Source of the DNA: Clostridium sp. CF012
GTDB lineage: Bacteria; Bacillota; Clostridia; Clostridiales; Clostridiaceae
Assembly (NCBI RefSeq): GCF_018861755.1
Contig: NZ_JAHLEF010000009.1
Span: forward strand, 62,001-126,000
Length of the DNA: 64,000 nucleotides
Reading direction: 5' to 3'
Part shown: positions 24,182 to 31,862 of the stretch, piece by piece
How the letters are laid out: each line of letters starts with the position of its first letter
How positions within the stretch are numbered: the first letter of the stretch is position 1
Made by a program: the position numbers and the translations under genes
Notes under the pieces: generated by a model
What the model was told of the DNA's origin: nothing
The model's database searches: none
What the model saw: the letters and a program-made list of their open reading frames with translations, nothing else

Positions 24182-25381
24182 TTATTTTTTAATATGAAAA
24201 TCATATAATAATTCATTAAGTGTTTCAAAAATCTCCTTAACTCCTCTTCCCCAGTTTTTATCATATGCATATTTACTATTTATCCAATCAAAAATTTCAG
24301 TATTTATAGGCTTGTCCTTAGCAAGGTTAATAACAGTTCTGGCAACTATTCTACTGGAATCATTGATATTAGTATTATATTCTTCCCAGCTATGAAATAC
24401 ATTATAGGGATTGTTTGCAATCTTTTTAGCATTTTTATGACTCTTTGGAACAAAAGACTGTTCCTGGCCAGTAATGGCAAATAATATATGGGGATTTAAA
24501 TTAAACTCTTTAGAAGCTCTAATTATAGCAGAGAAATAGGGTTCCTCCGCAAGCATTGAATTTCTAGCATTTAAAAAATTCAATAGTCTATTTTTATCAA
24601 TTGCTTTATAATTAAAATAATCTGGTAGATGAGGATGATAACTCATTGCGTCTATATAATATAAATCATATTTTTCAATACTTGATACATAACTCTGCGG
24701 ATTTTCTTTTTTATCTCCTTGAAGTTTACCGCTATACATTAGATTATTTAAGAAATATAAAGACAATATCAATAAAGTTAATAGAGAAAGAGCTATTTTA
24801 GTAGAGTAAATCTTATTTAAAATAGCCTCTAATAGCATATTTGTTTTTTTAGAACAACTATTAATCTTTAATGCTAATCCATTTTTATATTTAAGAATTC
24901 GGCTTTTAAAAATGTGGTTATAAGTTGATATCCCCTTATATTTATGTATTGGCTTTATCCTTACACAAGCTATATTTTCTGTATTACTTAATTCATGTAT
25001 TGACTCCACATATTCTTCAAATTTTTCCTTTGATACATCATTCTTTTGGTTTTTATTTATCCACTCAATAAGCGAGGTTTTCAGTTGTGGATTTCCTTCT
25101 GATTCAATAATGTAGGCACTAAAAACATCCCATTTTAATATATTTTCCTTATCTTTTAATATTGTGGTTTGCATTATGGCTTTTTTAATATTTTGCTTCT
25201 GCTGCCTATTTATTCCTTCTAAATTCTTATCAATAATTTCATACACTGTCATTGATAATATGGATGCATTTTCTTTAGAAGAGTTATTAGGATATTTTTT
25301 CACAACATATAATTTTATCCTCTCTATCTCTTGCCTTGTCAACACAAAAGAAGCCTTTAACTCATCAATAACATTCTTCAT
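24182..25381 (-). CDS. Membrane-anchored lysozyme-like protein (putative transglycosylase/glucosaminidase)
   Basis: A 399-residue protein. The N-terminal ~190 residues are cytoplasmic and helical, with no recognised domain. One transmembrane helix (KIALSLLTLLILSLYFLNNL, about 193-212) is followed by an extracytoplasmic domain of about 165 residues. This contains NPHILFAITGQEQSFVPKSH with a Glu placed like a lysozyme-fold catalytic acid, NPYNVFHSWEEYNTNI, and FDWINSKYAYDKNWGRGV. The pattern resembles SLT/glucosaminidase-like enzymes. It lies between the two YiiX-like paralogs, all on one strand, hinting at a common role at the envelope. The domain call is tentative. Confidence 0.6.
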   Translation of the reverse strand: MKNVIDELKASFVLTRQEIERIKLYVVKKYPNNSSKENASILSMTVYEIIDKNLEGINRQQKQNIKKAIMQTTILKDKENILKWDVFSAYIIESEGNPQLKTSLIEWINKNQKNDVSKEKFEEYVESIHELSNTENIACVRIKPIHKYKGISTYNHIFKSRILKYKNGLALKINSCSKKTNMLLEAILNKIYSTKIALSLLTLLILSLYFLNNLMYSGKLQGDKKENPQSYVSSIEKYDLYYIDAMSYHPHLPDYFNYKAIDKNRLLNFLNARNSMLAEEPYFSAIIRASKEFNLNPHILFAITGQEQSFVPKSHKNAKKIANNPYNVFHSWEEYNTNINDSSRIVARTVINLAKDKPINTEIFDWINSKYAYDKNWGRGVKEIFETLNELLYDFHIKK

Positions 25382-25482
25382 AACTACAACACTACTCCAA
25401 ACAAATATATTTTAAAGGGTCTGCAGGCTATTTCTAATTAGTTCATGTCAGTATTATACCTTATATTGATAATAATTCCAAT

Positions 25483-26151
25483 TTAAAGTTCTGACTTACT
25501 TCGTTTCTTATCCCTATCTCTAGACAAAACCTTCCAAAAGTGATTAACTGTATGCATTCCTTCATAAAAAAGTCCTGTTTTACAAAAGAAACGCTCATCA
25601 TCTTTTGTTTTTACCTTTTGTATAAATGGATAATCTTTGAGGTTTCCTGAATAATAAGTAAATCTACCCATAATTTCGCTAATATCTGTTGGTGTTATCT
25701 TGTATGATTCTAATTGAGTAAGTTTGAGTCCTCCTTGTCTTAAGGTTTCCATTACAAATTCAGAACATATGTATGTCTTGTAAATAACATGTTTCTTTTT
25801 AGAAATAAGCCCAAGGGCTTGAATGAAATTGTAGTAATAAACCTCTTTATCATTATATATATCATATATAAATTTACTTATTAATTCATATTGCTCTGTG
25901 GTTACAGGTATACGGTACACATTAATAGGGACATCATCCTCAAGTCCTATTGTAAGCGTAAAGACGCTTTCTCTGATAATACCGCCTACAAGAGGATTAC
26001 TAACTGATAGTCTACAAAAGGAATACATTTGGCTTAAATTTTCGTCTAAACTGATTGAAGCATGATTATACTTTCCTTTTAAAAATTTTCTAATTATTTT
26101 TCCCATAGATGTAGGTGTTCTTGAAATAATAACATAAACGTCCTTTTCCAT
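25483..26151 (-). CDS. YiiX-like permuted NlpC/P60 family protein, paralog 2
   Basis: The 222-residue second paralog shares the His block (YNHASISLDENLSQMYSFCR) and Cys block (IYKTYICSEFVMETL) with 22332-23012. Identity is spread over the whole length, including the C-terminal DYPFIQK...FFCKTG. ATG 26151 follows AAGGAGA; both paralogs share the same upstream sequence arrangement, so they arose by duplication including the start region. It lies 40 bases downstream of the histidine-phosphatase gene and may be cotranscribed with it. Confidence 0.68.
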   Translation of the reverse strand: MEKDVYVIISRTPTSMGKIIRKFLKGKYNHASISLDENLSQMYSFCRLSVSNPLVGGIIRESVFTLTIGLEDDVPINVYRIPVTTEQYELISKFIYDIYNDKEVYYYNFIQALGLISKKKHVIYKTYICSEFVMETLRQGGLKLTQLESYKITPTDISEIMGRFTYYSGNLKDYPFIQKVKTKDDERFFCKTGLFYEGMHTVNHFWKVLSRDRDKKRSKSEL

Positions 26152-26191
26152 TTTGCTTCTCCTTACAACCACCTAGCTATTATTAAAAATT

Positions 26192-26725
26192 TTATTTTTT
26201 TTCAAAAATATATATTTTACCATTTCTAGCTTTTAAAAATTTTTCTCCCTTAAATCCTCTTTTGCTAAGTATCTTTCTAATTTCATATAACGTTCCTGCA
26301 TGACTTACAATAAGTATATTTTCATTCTCATCATCTAATATCGTATCTAGAATTTCGTTTATTCTTTTTAATGTTGTTTTTCTTCCTTCTGGTTGAGATC
26401 TATGATTTCTATTCCAAGCAAATCTACCGAGTATTGCCCAAAGGTAGTAGGATATTGGAATTTTTATATTCATAAAAGCAGCAGAAGAAATCTCCACCAA
26501 TTTATCTGTTATAATAGTTTCACCATGATATATAGTTTTTGCAGTGATGATAGCCCTGCTTATACTACTACAATAGCATTTATCCCATTCATCATCGATA
26601 ACCACCTCATTTGGTATTACATCTGACACATTATATTTTTCCATATATTCATTAAATTGCTTTGATGTCATAAACTGACTCTTTTTTAAATCTACTTTGA
26701 AATGTCTTATTAACCCTATTCTCAT
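26192..26725 (-). CDS. Histidine phosphatase superfamily protein
   Basis: A 177-residue protein with the RHG-like motif at the N terminus (IGLIRHFKV: RHF instead of RHG), the second Arg in SSISRAIITA, and the second catalytic His in ILIVSHAGTLYEI. Both catalytic His and core Arg are present, so phosphatase activity is plausible; substrate unknown. The ribosome site GAAGGTGG precedes ATG 26725. It is probably the first gene of a two-gene operon with the YiiX-like paralog 2. Confidence 0.82.
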   Translation of the reverse strand: MRIGLIRHFKVDLKKSQFMTSKQFNEYMEKYNVSDVIPNEVVIDDEWDKCYCSSISRAIITAKTIYHGETIITDKLVEISSAAFMNIKIPISYYLWAILGRFAWNRNHRSQPEGRKTTLKRINEILDTILDDENENILIVSHAGTLYEIRKILSKRGFKGEKFLKARNGKIYIFEKK

Positions 26726-27128
26726 ATATTTTCCACCTTCACTCTATCTTAAAATCTATTTTCCTTTTAACTATTATAATTTGTGCAAACAGAATAACTA
26801 TTATACAAATCAATGCATGGGATACTATGATAAACAATAACTGCCTACATATACTCTATTAAAACTATAATCTATATTTTACCATATTGTTTGTAAATAT
26901 AACATACTTTTACCACCGCCAGTAAGAATGCATTATAATTCTAGTTTACTATTTCTGCTCCGTATATAATTGAACTTGATTTTTTATACCTTTAGCTAAT
27001 ACACCTATTTTAATTATAATTTATCCCACATTCTAAATTTTTATTATTATTTCGAATTTCTAATTATCAATATTAAAAAGAAAAGTCCTCTACTTATAAA
27101 AGTGAAGAACTTTCCTTGTAAGATATTA
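26726..27128. other. 403-base gene-free stretch
   Basis: AT-rich sequence without an ORF, recognised RNA or repeat. It should contain the promoter of the histidine-phosphatase gene. An imperfect hairpin near 27074-27115 (AAAGTCCTCTACTT...AAGTGAAGAACTTT) may be the terminator of the ArsR-type gene. Confidence 0.5.
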
Positions 27129-27725
27129 TTAAAATTTAGGTTTAGTCTTATTATCATCACTTAGTTTTATAAAACTCATAAAAAAATGATATTTATCTTC
27201 ATCAGTAGCATTTTTGCCTTTAAGCCCATGTTCTAAGATAAAATCTTCTATGTATTTAGAAAGCTCTTTTGACTGCTGCTCTGTAAGATATAAATCTGCC
27301 ATAGTTAATTTACTTTCGGGTTTTTTATCATTTTTTTCATTAAGACTTATGTTTTCTAAAAGAACATTCTTGCTACTATTGTAAATTTCAGCAATCATTA
27401 TTTGTGTCTCACCTAACATTACAGCTTTATAGGCATCATCTATATTATCATCACATTTCACTTCAAAATGTGACGCTGTGGGTTCGTAATATTTAGCAAT
27501 TATACCATTTATCTCTTTAGTATATATAAGTTGTAGTATGCCTAACTTCTCCATTTTTTTCACGTGATAATATACTTTTGCCGGAACTTCATTTAAATAG
27601 TCTGCTACCTGTTTTACAGTAGCAGGTTCATTTATAGCTTGAAAAGTTTTTAGAATTCTAAATTTGTAAGGGTCAGATATGGCCTTTACCTGTTCTATGG
27701 TTGATAGTATTTTTGACTCTTCCAT
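27129..27725 (-). CDS. ArsR-type helix-turn-helix regulator
   Basis: A 198-residue regulator. The winged helix is at residues about 10-75 (VKAISDPYKFRILKTF, PATVKQVADYLNEVPAKVYYHVKKMEKLGIL), with a C-terminal ~120-residue effector or dimerisation part lacking metal-binding cysteine motifs. ATG 27725 is preferred: GAGGTG ends 7 bases before it and an in-frame GTG at 27734 would overlap that site. It lies downstream of the MFS transporter on the same strand, whose promoter region has a 33-bp palindrome, the likely operator. Confidence 0.85.
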   Translation of the reverse strand: MEESKILSTIEQVKAISDPYKFRILKTFQAINEPATVKQVADYLNEVPAKVYYHVKKMEKLGILQLIYTKEINGIIAKYYEPTASHFEVKCDDNIDDAYKAVMLGETQIMIAEIYNSSKNVLLENISLNEKNDKKPESKLTMADLYLTEQQSKELSKYIEDFILEHGLKGKNATDEDKYHFFMSFIKLSDDNKTKPKF

Positions 27726-27875
27726 TGTATACACCTCAAAGCCTATTATAACTTATTTTTAGATGATTCATATATAAAAAAATAATTAAATATCTTCAAA
27801 AATCGCATACTGACGAATTTTTTGAAGATACCTTAGGGAGGAGAGCATCCCTTAGCAATATATACCCTTATTATT

Positions 27876-29141
27876 TTACTCCGTTGCTTGACGGAATTTT
27901 TTATTAAATACAAGGGATAAAGATATTAAAATTATTACTATTCCCATTGCTCCAAATAAGACTGATATTGAAACATATTCACTTACAACTCCAGAAGCAG
28001 CACTTCCCAATGGAAGAGCACACATTGATACCATACCAACTACAGCAGATACACGACCTAATATTTCTCTTGGAGTTACATTTAATAAGTAGGTGGATAC
28101 GGGGCTTGAAATGACAGGTACTGATAATCCGATTAATCCAAATAATACACTTGCTAAAATGCAAGATAGAGTAGTATTGGTAATAACATTCCCTGGTATA
28201 CAAAGTAAAGCATAATTTATACCAAGGGAAAAGAAGCCTAATATAATAAGAGTTGATATTTTAAAACGCGAACCAAATTGTGCTACTAAAAATCCTCCTA
28301 GTATCATCCCTATTGTTAATGAAATTCCTAGAGTACTTAACATCTCTGTACCACTTTTTAAATTTTCACTAACAAATGCCGGTAACATAACACCTACTGG
28401 TGAAAGAAATAAATTTATTAATGCAAATAATATTATAGTAGTACGAAGTAATTTATTGTTTTTGATAAATGAAAACCCTTCTTTAAATTCATCAAAATAA
28501 GAGTTTAAAGTTAATTTAGAAGCACTGCTTATATCACTTTTCACTTTAATAAAAAGTATGAGAATAGCACCTATAAAAAAAGTTGCTCCATCAATAAAGA
28601 ATGCACCAGAAATTCCAAAAATGGCAATAATAATACCTGCTGCTCCAAGTCCAATAAGTTCAGCAAATTTGTATGCTGATGTTGATATAGAGCTGGCCGC
28701 TAAAAAAAGTTCTTTAGGTAAAAGTAATGGTAATATAGCACTTTGTGCCGGCGATGTAAAACTCTCAAAAGTTGAGTTTATAAATGTGATCACAAATAAA
28801 TGCCATGGCCTTAATAATTTTGTCATAAATAGAAAGGCTATTATAGATACCATGATGCCTCTTCCTGTATATCCTACTATTAATACAGTTTTTTTCTTTA
28901 ATCTATCTACTAAAACTCCTGCAAAAGCACTAAATAAAATATTTGGGATTGCATTTACAGCTAAAAGCGTACCTAACAAAAGTTTAGAACCTGTTAAAAT
29001 ATAAACCATCCATCCAAAAGCAATAGAATCTAATGAATCACCAAAACGGGATATAACATTTGCAAATACTAAAGTTACATAACTTTTATGAGGAAGTAAT
29101 TCCACAATTCCATTTTTTTTATTTGTTACTACAGTTTCCAT
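27876..29141 (-). CDS. MFS transporter (drug-efflux type)
   Basis: A 421-residue protein with about 12 transmembrane helices, of the MFS_3/enterobactin-exporter-like group: VFANVISRFGDSLDSIAFGWMV at the start, the cytoplasmic loop VLVDRLKKKTVLIVGYTGRG and TPREILGRVSAV in the second half. It is likely an efflux pump; substrate unknown. The start is at 29141, with a G-rich site upstream. The perfect palindrome at 29164-29196 overlaps its promoter zone, and the ArsR-type regulator is the next gene, so the two form a self-contained regulated module. Confidence 0.88.
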   Translation of the reverse strand: METVVTNKKNGIVELLPHKSYVTLVFANVISRFGDSLDSIAFGWMVYILTGSKLLLGTLLAVNAIPNILFSAFAGVLVDRLKKKTVLIVGYTGRGIMVSIIAFLFMTKLLRPWHLFVITFINSTFESFTSPAQSAILPLLLPKELFLAASSISTSAYKFAELIGLGAAGIIIAIFGISGAFFIDGATFFIGAILILFIKVKSDISSASKLTLNSYFDEFKEGFSFIKNNKLLRTTIILFALINLFLSPVGVMLPAFVSENLKSGTEMLSTLGISLTIGMILGGFLVAQFGSRFKISTLIILGFFSLGINYALLCIPGNVITNTTLSCILASVLFGLIGLSVPVISSPVSTYLLNVTPREILGRVSAVVGMVSMCALPLGSAASGVVSEYVSISVLFGAMGIVIILISLSLVFNKKFRQATE

Positions 29142-29163
29142 TTATAAAAGCCCCCTATTAAAA

Positions 29164-29196
29164 AATTTAACGTTAAAATAATTTTAACGTTAAATT
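29164..29196. promoter_or_regulatory. 33-bp perfect palindrome, likely operator of the MFS/ArsR module
   Basis: Two TTAACGTTAA blocks are arranged in an exact odd-centred palindrome (centre at 29180), 22 bases before the MFS start codon. A third half-site-like TTAATTTTAAC follows at about 29194-29205. Confidence 0.75.
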
Positions 29197-29320
29197 AATT
29201 TTAACATCATATCATGGTAAAGTAAACATATAATGTAATATTTTTTATTATATATTTCAAAACAAAAAAACATAAGTAGAGGTACCTACATGGTTTTATA
29301 AATCGTTATGGCTAAAGTAT

Positions 29321-29364
29321 AAAAGCTCCAAAATCTTTATATTTCTAAGATTTTGGAGCTTTTT
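29321..29364. terminator. Bidirectional-type terminator after the alcohol dehydrogenase
   Basis: AAAAGCTCCAAAATCTT and its complement form a 17-bp stem with T-rich flanks. It lies 67 bases after the dehydrogenase stop. Confidence 0.85.
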
Positions 29365-29430
29365 ATGCTTTAAGTATTTCCCTTAAATCACAAGTAATTA
29401 TACTAGTCTATTTTTTTCATATGCCCTATA

Positions 29431-30594
29431 TTATAATGCTGCTTTAAAGATACTAAGCACATCTTCTGCTTCTAAAACCCTGAAGTTCCCTAGTTTACCT
29501 CTTCTTGTAGATTGCTTTGCCATCTCTTCTAATTTCTCTTCATTGATGCCAACTTCACTTAGTGAAGAAGGGATTCCTAAGGAATTATAATACTCTCTTG
29601 TTTTTTCAATTGCCTTATTGGCTATTGCATATTTATCGCCCTTTTCATCAATATCCCAAACATTTACTCCGTATTCAACAAATTTATCTAAAGTTGAATC
29701 ATTTAAAATGTATTTCATCCAGTGTGGCGTTAAAATCGCAAGACCCACTCCATGAGTAATATCATAGTATGCACTTAATTCATGCTCCATTGCATGAACG
29801 CTCCACTCTGTTTCTTTTCCGTAGCTTAAAAGACCATTTATTGCAAGGCTTGAAGCCCACATTAAATTAGATCTTGCTTCATAATTTTCCGGATCTTTTA
29901 AAGCTATTGGACCATATTTTATACAAGTTTTAAGCATTCCCTCAGCCATTCTATTTTGCAGGAAGGCTTCCTTTGTACTACTAAAATACACCTCAAAAAT
30001 ATGACTAGTTATATCTGCAGTGCCTGCTGCTGTTTGTTTTACAGGCAACGTGAAGGTATAAGTGGGATCCAATATAGAGAACTTAGGTGCCATATCCGGG
30101 TGTCCTGTAGCCAATTTTTCCTTTGTATCAAAATTTGAAATTACCGCGCCAGCATTCATTTCAGAACCAGTAGCCGCTAGTGTTAATATAGTGGCAAGTG
30201 GAAGTACTTTTTTAATTTTACTTGGATCCAGCACTATATCCCATGCGTCTCCTTCATAGTAGTAAGCTGCTGCTATAACCTTTGCACAGTCAATAGAGCT
30301 TCCTCCGCCTACTGCAAGTATAAGGTCTATTTTGTTTTCACGGCAAAGCTCAGCACCTTTAGTTACGCTGGTTACCCTTGGGTTTGGATCTACTCCAGGA
30401 AGTTCCCAAAAACTAATGTTATTAGTTTTTAATATTCCAGTAATTTTATCATGTAATCCACTTTTCTTTATACTACCGCCTCCATAAACAAGCAACACTC
30501 TGGATCCATATTTTTTTATCTCACTAGCTAGTACATTTATTTGATCTTTACCGAAAAACACCTTAGTTGGAATTGAATAATTAAAATTTTTCAT
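29431..30594 (-). CDS. Iron-containing alcohol dehydrogenase (butanol dehydrogenase-like)
   Basis: A 387-residue type III alcohol dehydrogenase. The NAD(P) segment contains VGGGSSIDCAKVIA near residue 97 and ATGSEMNAGAVIS; the metal ligands fall in GTADITSH and in MEHELSAYYDITHGVGLAIL, the signature of the family. It resembles the clostridial NAD(P)H-dependent butanol dehydrogenases (BdhA/YugJ), which reduce aldehydes to alcohols. AAGGAGAG precedes ATG 30594. It is monocistronic with a strong terminator. Which cofactor and chain length are used cannot be told here. Confidence 0.9.
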   Translation of the reverse strand: MKNFNYSIPTKVFFGKDQINVLASEIKKYGSRVLLVYGGGSIKKSGLHDKITGILKTNNISFWELPGVDPNPRVTSVTKGAELCRENKIDLILAVGGGSSIDCAKVIAAAYYYEGDAWDIVLDPSKIKKVLPLATILTLAATGSEMNAGAVISNFDTKEKLATGHPDMAPKFSILDPTYTFTLPVKQTAAGTADITSHIFEVYFSSTKEAFLQNRMAEGMLKTCIKYGPIALKDPENYEARSNLMWASSLAINGLLSYGKETEWSVHAMEHELSAYYDITHGVGLAILTPHWMKYILNDSTLDKFVEYGVNVWDIDEKGDKYAIANKAIEKTREYYNSLGIPSSLSEVGINEEKLEEMAKQSTRRGKLGNFRVLEAEDVLSIFKAAL

Positions 30595-30637
30595 TATTAA
30601 TCTCTCCTTTATTTTTTACTTCTTTCATATTGATGGG

Positions 30638-30776
30638 TCAGTTAATTTCATACCCTAGTTTTTTAATTGCACTAAGTGACCAATTTAGATTTCTCAAAAG
30701 TTCTCGTCCAAGATATCCAAAGTCCGTTCTGTTATTTAGAATTATTTTTACAGCCATATATTATTACAATTTTCAT
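30638..30776 (-). pseudogene. Possible remnant of a small flavoprotein-like gene
   Basis: An ATG-initiated piece (MKIVIIYGCKNNSK, stop) is followed in another frame by NRTDFGYLGRELLRNLNWSL and on to KKLGYEIN, stop. The first piece resembles the start of flavodoxin-fold reductases. The second looks like a conserved C-terminus that I cannot assign. The rest of 30595-30954 is promoter-like AT-rich DNA with a small GTACA/TGTAC dyad near 30779. Confidence 0.3.
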
Positions 30777-30954
30777 TGTACAAGTATAAGTGTACTACTA
30801 TAATCACTTAATGCAAGTACACACTTTTTTAACATATAGTTACCACAAACATACTAATGCTATCATTGACAAAATTTGAATTTACACATAGTATTTTATT
30901 ATTACTTACAATATAAAACACAAACAACTATTTAAAACTAAGGGGTGTGAATAA

Positions 30955-31665
30955 ATGAATACAATATTATTTGATCTTGATGGTACCTTACTTCCTATAG
31001 ATATGATTCTTTTTGAAAAACTATATTTTAAAGAGCTTTCAAAAAAATTTACTGACATAATATCACCTAGTGAACTAGCTAAGAACATATGGAGTTCTAC
31101 TAAAATCATGGTAGAAAACACAGAATATAAAACTAATGAAGAAATATTCATGGCTGACTTTACTACTAGAATGAATATGGAGCTTCCTGCCTTACAAAAC
31201 CGGTTTGATGATTTTTATGATACAAGCTTTTTAAAGATCAAAGAATATGCACAAGATATTCAGTGTATAAAAGAAAGTGTTAAAGTATTAAAATCAAAGG
31301 GTTATACTGTTGCACTTGCCACAAACCCCTTGTTTCCTGAAAAAGCTATTCATCATAGAATACGCTGGGCAGGTTTTCAGCCAGAAGATTTTTCATATGT
31401 TTCAACCTTTGAGAAAAATCATTATTGTAAACCTCAATTAAAGTATTATGAAGAGATATTAAAAGATATAGCTAAGAAACCTAAAGACTGCTTAATGGTA
31501 GGAAATGATGTTCAAGAAGATTTAATAGCTAAAAAACTCGGACTAAAGACATATTTAATAACAAATAATCTCCTACATAGGACTGACGAGGAAATAATAA
31601 CTGACTATTCAGGTGAATATGAGGATTTTTATGAATTTGTAAAAGACTTACCAGCGCTTAAATAA
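30955..31665 (+). CDS. HAD-family hydrolase
   Basis: A 236-residue HAD phosphatase. Motif I is ILFDLDGTLLPID (both aspartates), motif II VALATNPLF, motif III KPQLKYY and motif IV CLMVGNDVQEDLIA. An alpha-helical cap sits between motifs I and II. AAGGGGTG precedes ATG 30955. It is monocistronic with a terminator of 13-base arms. Substrate unknown. Confidence 0.87.
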   Translation: MNTILFDLDGTLLPIDMILFEKLYFKELSKKFTDIISPSELAKNIWSSTKIMVENTEYKTNEEIFMADFTTRMNMELPALQNRFDDFYDTSFLKIKEYAQDIQCIKESVKVLKSKGYTVALATNPLFPEKAIHHRIRWAGFQPEDFSYVSTFEKNHYCKPQLKYYEEILKDIAKKPKDCLMVGNDVQEDLIAKKLGLKTYLITNNLLHRTDEEIITDYSGEYEDFYEFVKDLPALK

Positions 31666-31675
31666 AAAAGTTATG

Positions 31676-31713
31676 GAGTGTTAACAATTTTAGAGCAAAT
31701 TGTTAACACCCCT
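31676..31713 (+). terminator. Terminator-like hairpin after the HAD gene
   Basis: GTGTTAACAATTT and AAATTGTTAACAC arms with a short loop, then CCCCTTATT. The T run is poor. Confidence 0.6.
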
Positions 31714-31735
31714 TATTCAAAATTTTTACTTCAAA

Positions 31736-31775
31736 CTTGCCACTTGCCACTTGCCACTTGCCATGTAGGTGGCAC
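31736..31775 (+). repeat. Dispersed palindromic repeat, copy F1, with expanded CTTGCCA units
   Basis: CTTGCCA occurs four times in tandem, followed by TGTAGGTGGCAC. The left arm of the repeat has been amplified. It is in the leader of the AraC-type gene. Confidence 0.9.
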
Positions 31776-31815
31776 TTTTTAGTCCATGATGTATAATATA
31801 TATATATATATCAAA

Positions 31816-31842
31816 CTTGCCACTTGCCACGTGGGTGGCACC
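31816..31842 (+). repeat. Dispersed palindromic repeat, copy F2
   Basis: CTTGCCACTTGCCACGTGGG followed by TGGCACC, 20 bases before the AraC-type ATG, GGCACC end facing the gene. A TA microsatellite (about 31794-31811) separates it from copy F1, and both start with CAAACTTGCC. Confidence 0.9.
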
Positions 31843-31862
31843 AGCTGGCTAAAGGAGCTTAA

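Noticed and set aside
31736-31842. Possible CRISPR array (short repeated CTTGCCA units)
   Set aside because: Units are contiguous heptamers without spacers and belong to the dispersed palindromic repeat.
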